Shown: positions 16,721-25,530 of the stretch, piece by piece
Layout of the letters: every line of letters begins with the position of its first letter
Position numbering within the stretch: the stretch's first letter is position 1
NCBI RefSeq assembly: GCF_005938125.1
Contig: NZ_VCQN01000001.1
Span: 1,736,001 to 1,800,000, forward strand
Source of the DNA: Bacillus sp. BHET2
Lineage (GTDB): Bacteria; Bacillota; Bacilli; Bacillales; Bacillaceae_B
Direction of reading: 5' to 3'
Length of the DNA stretch: 64,000 bases
Program-made: the position numbers and the translations under genes
Notes under the pieces: model-generated
Databases searched by the model: none
Seen by the model: only the letters and a program-made list of their open reading frames with translations
Told to the model about the DNA's origin: nothing

Positions 16721-18334
16721 CTATTTTTGTTTCATTTGGTTCTGAACCTGATCACGAAGGGCTCTCTTTAGGAATTTCCCTACGGACGTTTTAGGAATTT
16801 CATCAAGGAATAGAATTTCATCCGGCAGCCACCATTTGGCAAACTGCGGCTTCAAGAAATCTATGATTTCCTCTTTGGATACACTTCCCTTGCCTGATTC
16901 CTTTAACACGACACATGCAATTGGCCGTTCCTGCCATTCCTCATGGGGAACTGCTACGACTGCGGCTTCAAAGATAAGCTCATGGGCCATGAGTGCATTT
17001 TCAAGATCTACTGAAGAAATCCACTCTCCGCCCGATTTAATCAGGTCTTTCGTTCGGTCAACGATTTTAATATAGCCTTCTTCATCAATAGTGACAACAT
17101 CACCTGTATATAACCAGCCATCTCGGAACGCATCCTGCGTCCTTTCATCCTCATAGTACTCAGAGGCAATCCAAGGGCCCCTTAAGGCAAGCTCTCCCAT
17201 TTCAATACCATCCCAAGCCACTTCCCCGTCTTTCCCGACGATTTTCATGTCCAAGCCTGGGACCAGGATTCCTTGTTTTGCTTTCAAGTCGAGTTTCTCT
17301 TCTTCAGAAAGATCATCATGATAGCTTTTTGATGCAGCGATTACTGCAAGTGGGCTTGTTTCTGTCATCCCATATGCATGCATAAAGGGTATGCCGAATT
17401 TCTCTTCAAACGACCGAATCATTCCTTTAGGGGCAGCTGATCCTCCACATAGTACGGAACGAAGACTGGAAAGATCATAATCATTCGTTTCCAGTTCATT
17501 TAATAGTCCAAGCCAAATCGTCGGCACCCCTGCAGAAATGGTTACTTTCTCATCCTGCATTAACTGGGCTAGTAACCCCGGCGTGAAATAAGGTCCCGGG
17601 AGAACCTGCTTTGTACCGAACCATACCGACGCGAAGGGAAGCCCCCATGCGTTCACATGAAACATCGGTACGACTGGGAGAGCAACATCTCTTTCGCTGA
17701 CGCCAGTTGTATCAGCGAGCCCTAAAGCCATCGCATGTAACACGATTCCACGATGAGAATAGATGACTCCTTTTGGATTGCCTGTAGTGGCGGAAGTATA
17801 GCACATTCCTGCAGGAGAATTTTCATCGATGTCTTTCCTGAATTCGAAGGATGGATCTCCCTCTTCAAGTAATCTTTCGTAGTGATAAACAGGCTCTAAA
17901 GACGTCTCAGGCAAGTCTCCATCAGTCATCACAATGAAGGCTTTAACAGTTGATAGCTGGTCTTTAATCTTCTCAATTAGCGGAACAATATCAGGATCGA
18001 TAAGCAAGACTTGATCTTTGGCATGATTGATAATATAAATGATGTGTTGAGGCGATAGACGAATATTGATCGTATGTAGTACGGCTCCACTACATGGGAT
18101 CGCAAAGTATGCTTCAAGATGCCGATGATGATTCCAGGCAAGTGTGCCGACCTTATCTCCTTCTTCAATTCCGAGTTTTGATAGGCTGCTTGCCAGTCTC
18201 CTCGTCCGTTCCCCCCACTGTTTATACGTGAAGCGGTTGATCCCGGACTCGGTGCGTGAAACAATTTCTTTCTTCGGAAAATATTTTTCAGCTCGTTCTA
18301 TCATTTGTGTAAGAAGCAGAGGTGTTTGCATCAT
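16721..18334 (-). CDS. medium/long-chain fatty acid-CoA ligase
   Basis: A 537-residue member of the acyl-AMP-forming superfamily: P-loop region YTSATTGNPKGVIYSH, adenine motif HAYGMTETSPL, hinge and catalytic segment GWLYTGDVVTIDEEGYIKIVDRTKD with IKSGGEWISS, and the C-terminal lysine in IPKTSVGKFLKR. These together define fatty acid-CoA ligases. AlkK-like proteins of similar length use medium chains, so chain length is open. GAGGGGAGAG precedes the ATG. A cre-like site lies in its promoter region, suggesting catabolite repression. Confidence 0.9.
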   Translation of the reverse strand: MMQTPLLLTQMIERAEKYFPKKEIVSRTESGINRFTYKQWGERTRRLASSLSKLGIEEGDKVGTLAWNHHRHLEAYFAIPCSGAVLHTINIRLSPQHIIYIINHAKDQVLLIDPDIVPLIEKIKDQLSTVKAFIVMTDGDLPETSLEPVYHYERLLEEGDPSFEFRKDIDENSPAGMCYTSATTGNPKGVIYSHRGIVLHAMALGLADTTGVSERDVALPVVPMFHVNAWGLPFASVWFGTKQVLPGPYFTPGLLAQLMQDEKVTISAGVPTIWLGLLNELETNDYDLSSLRSVLCGGSAAPKGMIRSFEEKFGIPFMHAYGMTETSPLAVIAASKSYHDDLSEEEKLDLKAKQGILVPGLDMKIVGKDGEVAWDGIEMGELALRGPWIASEYYEDERTQDAFRDGWLYTGDVVTIDEEGYIKIVDRTKDLIKSGGEWISSVDLENALMAHELIFEAAVVAVPHEEWQERPIACVVLKESGKGSVSKEEIIDFLKPQFAKWWLPDEILFLDEIPKTSVGKFLKRALRDQVQNQMKQK

Positions 18335-18356
18335 ATTCGATCTCTCCCCTCAATTA

Positions 18357-18370
18357 GGTAAGCGTTTACA
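18357..18370 (-). promoter_or_regulatory. cre (CcpA) site before the acyl-CoA ligase gene
   Basis: On the minus strand TGTAAACGCTTACC matches the consensus TGWAANCGNTNWCA at 13 of 14 positions. It lies 23 bp upstream of the ATG, so bound CcpA should repress. Catabolite repression of fatty-acid degradation genes is known in Bacillus. Confidence 0.65.
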
Positions 18371-18594
18371 AAAAAATTTACTTTTCTATGTCTATCTTAC
18401 TAATTCTACTTTTCTAAGAGTAATCCTTTATCTATTATTGAAAAATTCCGGTAATTTATGAGCGACTTCTGGTAACAACTTACATGAGGAAGGACAGGCT
18501 CTGATAAAAGTGGGTTCATTAGTTTGTTGATCCTTTCTGGATTCATTAAAATCATCAGGGATATGTAGAATGGAAAAGATGCAACACAATAATA

Positions 18595-18632
18595 CAAGGT
18601 GCCAAAGAGAAGCTCATTGGCACCTTGTTTTT
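18595..18632. terminator. terminator-like hairpin downstream of hemZ
   Basis: Perfect 11-bp arms CAAGGTGCCAA/TTGGCACCTTG; a TTTTT run follows on the plus side and a weaker AT-rich stretch on the minus side. It lies next to the hemZ stop. The rest of 18371-18594 shows no convincing gene. Confidence 0.65.
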
Positions 18633-18635
18633 ATA

Positions 18636-20132
18636 TTATGAAAATAAGTCATTAAGAATCTTGATTTTCTTATCGGTATACTCTTTGAAACCAAGGTTAT
18701 AGGCGTTTGGCTCTTTCGGGTTCGCAAAGTGCGTGATTTTTCCGGTAGTAGGATCGATAAATTTACTCGCAGCACCGCAACCGATACCAATAATTGTTTG
18801 GACTTCTTCCATGATCATGATGTTATAAAGGCTGTCCTGTTCAGGGAGAGCGTAGCCCACATTTTCCAAATTACCGAGAATGTTTTTCTGACGGTATAAG
18901 TAATACGGCTCATAGCCATGATCCTTTGTCCATTCTTCAGCAAGGTTCATCATCTTCTCGATTTCCACACGGTCTGCCACCTTGTACTTGTCTTTATTCT
19001 TCGTCATTTCAGATGCCCGCTTGAAGGACAAGGTGTGTACGGTCAATGATTCAGGCATAAGCTTTTCTGTTTCATCCAATGAATGCTGAAGCTCTGGAAG
19101 CTCTTCACCAGGAAGTCCGATAATCAAATCCATATTGATGTTGTTCATTCCCGAGTTGCGGGATAGATGAAACTTATCGATCGTCTCTTCGACGGTATGG
19201 TGACGGCCGATTGCTTTTAATGTTTCCTGTGTGTACGACTGTGGATTGATCGAAATTCGGTCAATATTCCACTTTTTTAGTACCTCAAGCTTATCAGGAG
19301 AAATCGTATCTGGCCTTCCTGCTTCTACCGTCACTTCCCTTACTTTGTCCACATCAGGGAAGGAGCGGTACATCTCTTCATAGAGGGCGTCCATTTCTTC
19401 TGCTGTGATGGACGTCGGTGTCCCGCCTCCGTAGTAAATCGTGGTTATCTTGACATTATTCTCTTTCAACCAGCGTCCCATTTCTTGGATTTCGTAGTGA
19501 AGTCCCGACAGGAACGAATCGACCCGCCCTTGTTTCCCAAGAATTGCATATGCCGGGAAGGTACAATACGCACATTTGGTTGGACAAAACGGGATTCCAA
19601 TATAAATGCTCACTTCATGTTGCAAATCATAGAGATCGGGAACAACGGATAATTGGCGATCTACGATGTTTTGCATCAGCTGAATTTTTTCATCGGTAAT
19701 GAGGTATTCTTCTTTTAACTTCGTATGAATCTCTTCTTGAGGCATACCGAGCTTGGTCTGTTTATGTAGGAGCTTGGTTGGACGGATTCCTGTTAAGATC
19801 CCCCACTTTTGCCTGATACCCGTAAAGTCTTGCAGTACATTTAAATACACATGAGAAACTGCGGTTTTCAGCTGTCTAAACCTTTCTTTCTCATTCTCAT
19901 AAGGTGCCCAACCATGCTCATACTGAGCAACGTATGCCTCTTCCGAAGACATCTTTGTTAGTAAAGCTTTCGCTTCTATCTTGCTTTCTATTGAAAGATC
20001 TATATGGACTTGAAGTCCAGGATTATCACACATTCCAAAGTGAATCACTGTCTCTTCAAAAAATAAATTCGCAATTAATCTCAGAGGACGCTCGAAACGC
20101 TCATCCTCGATTCCTCTTATCAAAACATTCAC
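18636..20132 (-). CDS. hemZ: coproporphyrinogen III dehydrogenase-like radical SAM protein HemZ
   Basis: A 498-residue radical SAM enzyme: the 4Fe-4S cluster motif C-x3-C-x2-C is in IPFCPTKCAYCTFPAY (about 170-185), followed by YYGGGTPTSI and the HemN-type barrel (VTVEAGRPDTIS, RISINPQSY, NMDLIIGLPGE). An additional N-terminal domain of about 160 residues distinguishes HemZ from HemN. The start is GTG at 20132, seven bases after AAAGGTGA. Position near yhaX and yheA matches B. subtilis hemZ. Confidence 0.92.
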   Translation of the reverse strand: MNVLIRGIEDERFERPLRLIANLFFEETVIHFGMCDNPGLQVHIDLSIESKIEAKALLTKMSSEEAYVAQYEHGWAPYENEKERFRQLKTAVSHVYLNVLQDFTGIRQKWGILTGIRPTKLLHKQTKLGMPQEEIHTKLKEEYLITDEKIQLMQNIVDRQLSVVPDLYDLQHEVSIYIGIPFCPTKCAYCTFPAYAILGKQGRVDSFLSGLHYEIQEMGRWLKENNVKITTIYYGGGTPTSITAEEMDALYEEMYRSFPDVDKVREVTVEAGRPDTISPDKLEVLKKWNIDRISINPQSYTQETLKAIGRHHTVEETIDKFHLSRNSGMNNINMDLIIGLPGEELPELQHSLDETEKLMPESLTVHTLSFKRASEMTKNKDKYKVADRVEIEKMMNLAEEWTKDHGYEPYYLYRQKNILGNLENVGYALPEQDSLYNIMIMEEVQTIIGIGCGAASKFIDPTTGKITHFANPKEPNAYNLGFKEYTDKKIKILNDLFS

Positions 20133-20221
20133 TTTTTAATCACCTTTCACCAAATCTAATAAGCTTTTATAAGTGTACAGAACGGGATGGGAATGGTCAA
20201 TGGTCCCAAGACTCACCGTAA

Positions 20222-20263
20222 CAAAAACGGCACTAGGCATTTCCTTAGAAAATGCCTAGTGCC
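20222..20263 (-). terminator. terminator after yhaX
   Basis: Arms of about 14 bp (GGCACTAGGCATTT and complement), followed on the minus strand by GTTTTTG. Confidence 0.85.
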
Positions 20264-20273
20264 TGGTATCTGG

Positions 20274-21146
20274 TTATGATTTGATAATGTTCATTTTTTT
20301 CAGGAATGGGATAGGGTGCTGTTTTCTAAACAGCTCTGTTACGAAGTATGGAATCCCTTTTTCACTCTGGCTTCGGGTGATCCAGTTAGCCGCTTCCCTC
20401 ACTTGACGTGGGGCATCCCCCATGGCGACACCTAGACCGCAACATTCCATGGAATCGATGTCATCGATTCCAGAACCGACCATTACGATCTGATCCTTCT
20501 TCACTCCAAGCCGTTCAGACAGGTACATTAATCCCCGTAGCTTTGATGCTCCCCTCGGAACAATATCCAGTTTATAATCTGATGTCGGGATTGCGTCCAC
20601 TTCCTCATACATTCCTTTTAACGAGCCCACAACATCCCAAACATCTTCTTTATGTTCCATGATGACGGATATCTTCGGGACCGACATTGGATTTTCCAAG
20701 AGATAATCACTTACTTTGTCTACATACTGTTTGCTATAAAGTAATCTGGATTCCCTTTGCCAGGAAACCTGTGCCATATCCTTGGCCTGAGTATTGGCCT
20801 TGCCAACGATAGACCGCTTTTCGTGAGATAAGTGGACTTGACTCGAGAAACCTTCCAGAAATTGCGCGATTTCATAAGTAATGTCTTCGGCTATCTTTTT
20901 CACAAACATCGGTTTTTCAAGTTCACCTGCTATATAGCACCCACTATGGGTGACGAGCGGGCTATTGAGCTTTAGGGCTTTGGCTACTTTTTTTGCTGAA
21001 GCAAAGCTTCTGCTCGTAACCAAAGTGACCGGAACCCCTTTATCTTGAACGTACTCAATTGCTTCCTTTGTTTCCTTTGCAATTTTTCCGTTTTCATTTA
21101 CAATCGTTCCATCAATATTCAATGCCAGCATTCGATAGATCATCAT
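20274..21146 (-). CDS. yhaX: Cof-type HAD-IIB family protein YhaX, nucleophile replaced
   Basis: A 290-residue protein with the Cof/HAD-IIB layout: motif I LALNIDGTIV, motif II VTLVTSRSF, a cap domain (about 85-190), then the motif III lysine (GASKLRGLMYL) and motif IV VMVGSGIDDIDSMECCGLGVAMGDA. In motif I the first aspartate, the phosphoryl-accepting nucleophile of the DxDG signature, is asparagine. The protein may thus be inactive as a phosphatase or act otherwise. I recall the same NIDGT in relatives. B. subtilis yhaX is transcribed in the mother cell during sporulation; a SigE-like -10 (CATATTTG) is visible upstream. Confidence 0.85.
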   Translation of the reverse strand: MMIYRMLALNIDGTIVNENGKIAKETKEAIEYVQDKGVPVTLVTSRSFASAKKVAKALKLNSPLVTHSGCYIAGELEKPMFVKKIAEDITYEIAQFLEGFSSQVHLSHEKRSIVGKANTQAKDMAQVSWQRESRLLYSKQYVDKVSDYLLENPMSVPKISVIMEHKEDVWDVVGSLKGMYEEVDAIPTSDYKLDIVPRGASKLRGLMYLSERLGVKKDQIVMVGSGIDDIDSMECCGLGVAMGDAPRQVREAANWITRSQSEKGIPYFVTELFRKQHPIPFLKKMNIIKS

Positions 21147-21325
21147 GGTGTCCCTCCTATATGTTGTCTACTCCCTTTCTTTACTTTTATGAAGAAGATT
21201 AGACAAATATGACAAGGGGTGGGGGAATTCAGAAATATTGGTTTATGCCACCATTTTACGTGGAGCGAAGACGTATTCAGGGTGAAAATGAGATGCTAAA
21301 AGATGAAAATGGTGACTCTTCCAAC

Positions 21326-21362
21326 CAAAAAAAAGACCGACTTCCCGTCAGGAAGTCAGTCC
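21326..21362 (-). terminator. terminator after yheA
   Basis: Minus-strand stem GACTGACTTCC/GGAAGTCGGTC followed by eight T residues. Confidence 0.9.
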
Positions 21363-21376
21363 TTTTCTTCTTATAA

Positions 21377-21730
21377 TTATTTCTGCATGGAACCATAAAG
21401 TTCTTCAAGTGGCTTCATGATGACTTTGTTTAAATCATTGATGACCATGCTCATGCGTTGCTCTGCTTCCATAAGCTTAGCAATTTTTTCATGTTGTTGA
21501 ACAAGTTGAGCTGTCTTTTGAGCTTGCTCCACTTCTTCCTGGGAGATTTCTTCGCCGCTCATTTGCTTTTGTTGAAGTGTCATTTGAATGTTTCTGAAGT
21601 TTTCGAACATCTTGCTAGCAGATTCGTCATTGTTTACTTCATCATACATTTTCTTCAGTTCTAGAAATTCATCGCTTTGACGCATTGCACTTTCTAATTC
21701 GTTCGCTTGATCGTATAAGTTAATAGCCAA
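21377..21730 (-). CDS. yheA: YlbF/YmcA-family protein YheA
   Basis: A 117-residue all-helical protein, rich in Gln, Glu and Met, with the family segments YDQANELESAMRQSDEFLELK and MFENFRNIQMTLQQKQM. YheA belongs to the YlbF/YmcA group; its paralogues form the Y-complex that works with RNase Y, but YheA itself has no firm role. It lies next to yheB as in B. subtilis and carries its own terminator. Confidence 0.9.
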   Translation of the reverse strand: MAINLYDQANELESAMRQSDEFLELKKMYDEVNNDESASKMFENFRNIQMTLQQKQMSGEEISQEEVEQAQKTAQLVQQHEKIAKLMEAEQRMSMVINDLNKVIMKPLEELYGSMQK

Positions 21731-21825
21731 AATACGTACCTCCTATAATTTATCTCTATGTTTCCTCCATCACTATAACAAACTATAGAGTGAATTTCTA
21801 GGATGAACCCTTATAGGACAAAGAA

Positions 21826-22965
21826 TCAAGAGATCAAGAGGGCTATCATACCTTGAACGATCCCGATCACTCCCCCGAGTAAAGCCCCTAAGTAGGTAAT
21901 CATCTTAAACTCACGACGGGAAATGCCCAGAACCAATTCTTCCAATCGTCCAACAGAGAAAGATTCAACTTGTTCTTTCACGATATGCTGAAGATGCATT
22001 TTCTCCATCAGGTTTGGAATCTTCTTCGATAAGAGGTCCGTCCCTCTATCCACCCATTTAGGTAGTTGGATGTTAAGGAAGGACTGCTTGTGGGGCTCCA
22101 GCCAGTGGCTTAGTGGCTTTGACATGTGTCCGTCGATGTTCACGAGTTTAACCAGGGATGTTTGGGCTGTTTCGATCATGTCCTCTTCCGGTAATCGGTA
22201 GATGAATTCCTCAAGCTTCATTTGTTTCAGTTTCGCCCACTCATTTGTTAGCAAATTAAAGAGGATTTCCTGTGTTCCTTCATGCTTGATGAACTTTACA
22301 ATTTCAGGCTGTACTTTATCTGCAACCGACGTGTTACCAAGGAACATACCAAGCATATTCCCAAGCATCCCCCGTTCTTTAAGAAAATCGTCGATCATGA
22401 TTTTCACTTTCGCTTTTCCTTCCGTGCTCGTGAAATATGTTTCCGCCCTGTTTGCGATGAAATCAACAAGCTTCGGAATGCTTTCTGACACTTTTTCCTG
22501 CCATCTTTCCGGAAGAGCTTCTTCCAGTGTTCTGGAAGTATACGTTGATTTAGCAGCCTTCACCTTTACAGAAACCCACTCTTCTAGCCACTCATTCATT
22601 CGTTCTGAAGAAATGGGTATGTGGAGGATGTCCAGCCATTCATTCACCGTTTTATCTGATGTGAATACCGGCTGTAACTCTTCAGATAACCAAAGCGTTA
22701 CATCTTTTTGGAACTCATCGTTCATCACTTTCTTCTGTAGACTTTCAGGGGTGATTAAATGATCCACCACCATCTTCCCCAGTTGTTCCGCCAATTCTTC
22801 CCTGCGTTTCGGGATCAACCCTGGTGTGAACGGAACTTTATATTTACCAATATAGTAAGCCCGGTATGGCCTGAATAACATTTTTATCGCTAATGAATTG
22901 GTGATCCCTCCAATAAGGGCTCCTACAATAACCATGAACAGTACTAGGATGAAAGCATTTAGCAT
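21826..22965 (-). CDS. yheB: DUF445 membrane protein YheB
   Basis: A 379-residue protein with one hydrophobic helix at each end (about 1-28 and 355-378) and a long helical, charged middle part, the DUF445 architecture. Recognisable segments are GGITNSLAIKMLFRPYRAYYIGKYKVPFTPG (split over residues 18-48) and GALLGGVIGIVQG. It is anchored in the membrane at both ends. It is divergent from the ATP-grasp cluster. Function is unknown. Confidence 0.9.
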   Translation of the reverse strand: MLNAFILVLFMVIVGALIGGITNSLAIKMLFRPYRAYYIGKYKVPFTPGLIPKRREELAEQLGKMVVDHLITPESLQKKVMNDEFQKDVTLWLSEELQPVFTSDKTVNEWLDILHIPISSERMNEWLEEWVSVKVKAAKSTYTSRTLEEALPERWQEKVSESIPKLVDFIANRAETYFTSTEGKAKVKIMIDDFLKERGMLGNMLGMFLGNTSVADKVQPEIVKFIKHEGTQEILFNLLTNEWAKLKQMKLEEFIYRLPEEDMIETAQTSLVKLVNIDGHMSKPLSHWLEPHKQSFLNIQLPKWVDRGTDLLSKKIPNLMEKMHLQHIVKEQVESFSVGRLEELVLGISRREFKMITYLGALLGGVIGIVQGMIALLIS

Positions 22966-23096
22966 GAGTGCACCTTCCTTTTCTACTTCTCTCGTTTGAA
23001 CATTTTGCCCAGGTTTACATAGAATGCTATATCAACCTTAGCCCAATAAATCATTATAGAATCAATCTAATGGGTTATGCAAACGGGGAATGCCGG

Positions 23097-24434
23097 ATGA
23101 AGATAAAATGTTCATTTATTTCTAGAAAAAACACAAGTGATCATCATCATTTGTATATACCAAAAAGGATGATGAATCAAACTCTCTTTCAACGGCATAT
23201 GACGTTGAGGTTTGGAGATTCTCTTCTCAATGTAACATGTATAGAAACAAAAGCTGATTCTTTACAGATTATGTTGGATACGTGTGATTCATTATTCTCT
23301 TCCATACCAAACCTGGAAAATATATGGATTTCAATTGATTCGAGGCGGTCCTTGATTCATATGGGACCGGTTGTGGCTCTATTGATCAATCAGTTTACAC
23401 TAACTGGGGTACATTCACACTCTTTAAAAGGATATTTTACAGAGTGTCAGAACTGGTTTCAACGAAAAGGTGGATTTTTCTACCTTCTTCCCCTCTCATC
23501 CTTTATCGGAAATAAGTCCGAAGGTGTGGCGTTTGACGGACAGGATTGGAAACTCTCTCAGCTTCCTGCCCCCCACGTCATATACAATCGATGCCATTCC
23601 CGGAAAGCAGAGGGAACCCCTCCCTACGACAAAGCTCTAACACGCACTGAGGAACAAGAAATCCATGTATTCAATTCAAGATTCCTTTCGAAAGATGAAG
23701 TTTATGATGCATTAAAAGATAGTCCAGTTCTATCAGAGCACCTGCCCAAGTCTGTAAAGGGATTGGATTCATTGGAGGAGATGCTCACTTTATATAAGGA
23801 CGTTTTTGTGAAGAGGATAAATGGAAGCAAGGGACGCTACATCATGCGTATACAAAAGAACGACAGCGATTTTCTTATGCATCAAAATTCTTTTTCTGAT
23901 GAGAGCCCTCTCACCTTCCACACCTTCAACGCTCTATCTGTGCAGATTCGTTCATGGTGCAAACGGTCTTCTTACTTGGTTCAAGAAACGATTCCCTTCC
24001 TTACAGTTGAAGGGTGTTCTTTAGATTTCCGATTTCTATGTCACTTGAATCAAGAGGAAGAGTGGGAGATCATCTCTTCTATTGCGAGGGTATCTTCCAA
24101 GGATCAGTTCGTGGCGAACGTGGATCAGGGTGGGCGCATTGAAAAGCCCTTATCCGTCTTGAACACTCTCTTTTCCCAAAAGCAGAGTATAGCAATTGCA
24201 AACGAAATGAGGCAGTTATGCAAATCTTCCGCAAAGCTTCTTTCTGAAAGCATAGATGGTCATTTTGCAGAATTCGGCATGGATGTTGGGATTGACGGAG
24301 AAGGGAAACCATGGCTGATTGAAGTCAACTCCAAGCCTTCGAAACGAACGTACTTGGATAATGATCGTATTCGTCCCTCTGTTAAAGCACTGTATGAATA
24401 CAGTTTCACCAAATGGACATTTAAGGAGGAGTAA
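23097..24434 (+). CDS. YheC/YheD-family ATP-grasp protein, copy 1
   Basis: About 445 residues, first of four linked genes. It has an N-terminal domain, VIYNR (about 164), the glycine-containing loop FVKRINGSKG (about 240) and the metal-binding E-x-NSKP end motif LIEVNSKPSK (about 407-416), which mark the YheC/D ATP-grasp family associated with the endospore. ATP-grasp enzymes join a carboxylate to an amine; the substrate here is unknown. The open frame extends to 22968, but GGGGAA seven bases before ATG 23097 favours this start. B. subtilis has no counterpart at this place. Confidence 0.85.
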   Translation: MKIKCSFISRKNTSDHHHLYIPKRMMNQTLFQRHMTLRFGDSLLNVTCIETKADSLQIMLDTCDSLFSSIPNLENIWISIDSRRSLIHMGPVVALLINQFTLTGVHSHSLKGYFTECQNWFQRKGGFFYLLPLSSFIGNKSEGVAFDGQDWKLSQLPAPHVIYNRCHSRKAEGTPPYDKALTRTEEQEIHVFNSRFLSKDEVYDALKDSPVLSEHLPKSVKGLDSLEEMLTLYKDVFVKRINGSKGRYIMRIQKNDSDFLMHQNSFSDESPLTFHTFNALSVQIRSWCKRSSYLVQETIPFLTVEGCSLDFRFLCHLNQEEEWEIISSIARVSSKDQFVANVDQGGRIEKPLSVLNTLFSQKQSIAIANEMRQLCKSSAKLLSESIDGHFAEFGMDVGIDGEGKPWLIEVNSKPSKRTYLDNDRIRPSVKALYEYSFTKWTFKEE

Positions 24435-24438
24435 CATC

Positions 24439-25530
24439 ATGAATCATTCATTAGGCATCATGACCCTCACCCCAGAAGAGACGAACAGTTACTTTCTAGA
24501 AATAGCGAAGGAATCCCTCTCCCATTCTATAGACCTTTATCTGTTTTCTCCTAAAGGCATTTCTCCACTAAACGAAACGGTGGAAGGATTTCATTATAAT
24601 CGTTTGTCACAGAAATGGGAGGAAGAAGCGTTCAATATCCCCGCTTATATTTATGATCGAACCTACTATCAGAAGGATATCCAATCCAGGCAGGCAAAGG
24701 CAGTCGTGCAATGGTTAAAAAATCAGAAGCAGATCCGATTTCTCGGTTACGGATTACCCAACAAATGGCACTTGTATGAAAAACTTAAACATACCTCCCT
24801 CGCCCCCTATATTCCTGAAACCTTTCTTGTTAGCGATAGAATTCATTTATTAAATCTTTTGATCCAACATAAAGATATAATAATCAAACCGGTCGATGGC
24901 GCTCATGGATATGCCGTTTACCACCTGAGTTCCCGTTCTCAAGAAATCGTCGTACGAACAACTAAGAAACAAGGGATCATGGAACAATCATTCCCAAGTA
25001 AAGAGATATTTCTTAAATGGGTGGATCGCATTTTCAAGAAACACACATTTATTTGTCAAAAGCGCCTTCCTAATCTGACGAAAGTAGAGGCCCCCTTTGA
25101 TATGCGTATCCTCCTGAATAAAGATCGTAACGGAGAGTGGAGGGAATTCCAACGGGCCATCCGTGTTGGGGAAGAAAAAGGCATTCTGACAAATATCAGT
25201 CGAGGAGCAACCTATCATTCTTTCACCCACTGGAAGGAAGCCCATAGTTCAATTCCATGGAGGTTCATGGAAGAAGAGATTACCGGCATCCTTGATGAAA
25301 TGCCTTTACTCCTCGAAGAGAATTTTTCAGATCTATTTGAAATTGGTGTTGATTTAATCATCGGGGAGGATCATTCTTTGTGGATTCTGGATATGAATTC
25401 TAAACCAGGTCATAAAGTGGTTGGCGCCCTTGAGCCAGATAAGCTTTCCTCTTTATACAATGCACCTTTGGATTATTGTGATTTTCTATCCTCTCAATCT
25501 CTATCATCCTTAAGAAGAGGTGACTTCTAA
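24439..25530 (+). CDS. yheC: ATP-grasp protein YheC-like, copy 2
   Basis: A 363-residue protein, to my recollection the same length as B. subtilis YheC, and at the same place after yheB. It has AYIYDR (about 70), the nucleotide loop IIKPVDGAHGYAVYHL and the end motif WILDMNSKPGH, where aspartate replaces the usual glutamate of E-x-NSKP. AAGGAGGAG precedes ATG 24439; longer frames would overlap copy 1. The gene follows copy 1 by 4 bp and overlaps copy 3 by one base (TAATG). Confidence 0.88.
   Translation: MNHSLGIMTLTPEETNSYFLEIAKESLSHSIDLYLFSPKGISPLNETVEGFHYNRLSQKWEEEAFNIPAYIYDRTYYQKDIQSRQAKAVVQWLKNQKQIRFLGYGLPNKWHLYEKLKHTSLAPYIPETFLVSDRIHLLNLLIQHKDIIIKPVDGAHGYAVYHLSSRSQEIVVRTTKKQGIMEQSFPSKEIFLKWVDRIFKKHTFICQKRLPNLTKVEAPFDMRILLNKDRNGEWREFQRAIRVGEEKGILTNISRGATYHSFTHWKEAHSSIPWRFMEEEITGILDEMPLLLEENFSDLFEIGVDLIIGEDHSLWILDMNSKPGHKVVGALEPDKLSSLYNAPLDYCDFLSSQSLSSLRRGDF

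Noticed and set aside
18406-18597. A 63-codon open frame on the minus strand downstream of hemZ
   Set aside because: No ribosome site, and it ends across the acyl-CoA ligase promoter and cre site; composition is not protein-like.
21249-21314. 9-bp inverted repeat CACCATTTT/AAAATGGTG spaced by 48 bp between yhaX and yheA
   Set aside because: The long spacing and lack of a T-run give no clear meaning; it may be chance in AT-rich DNA.
22998-23035. A SigE-like CATAGAAT upstream of the first ATP-grasp gene
   Set aside because: Two mismatches in the -10 and no convincing -35; sporulation control is likely but this site is not strong enough to list.
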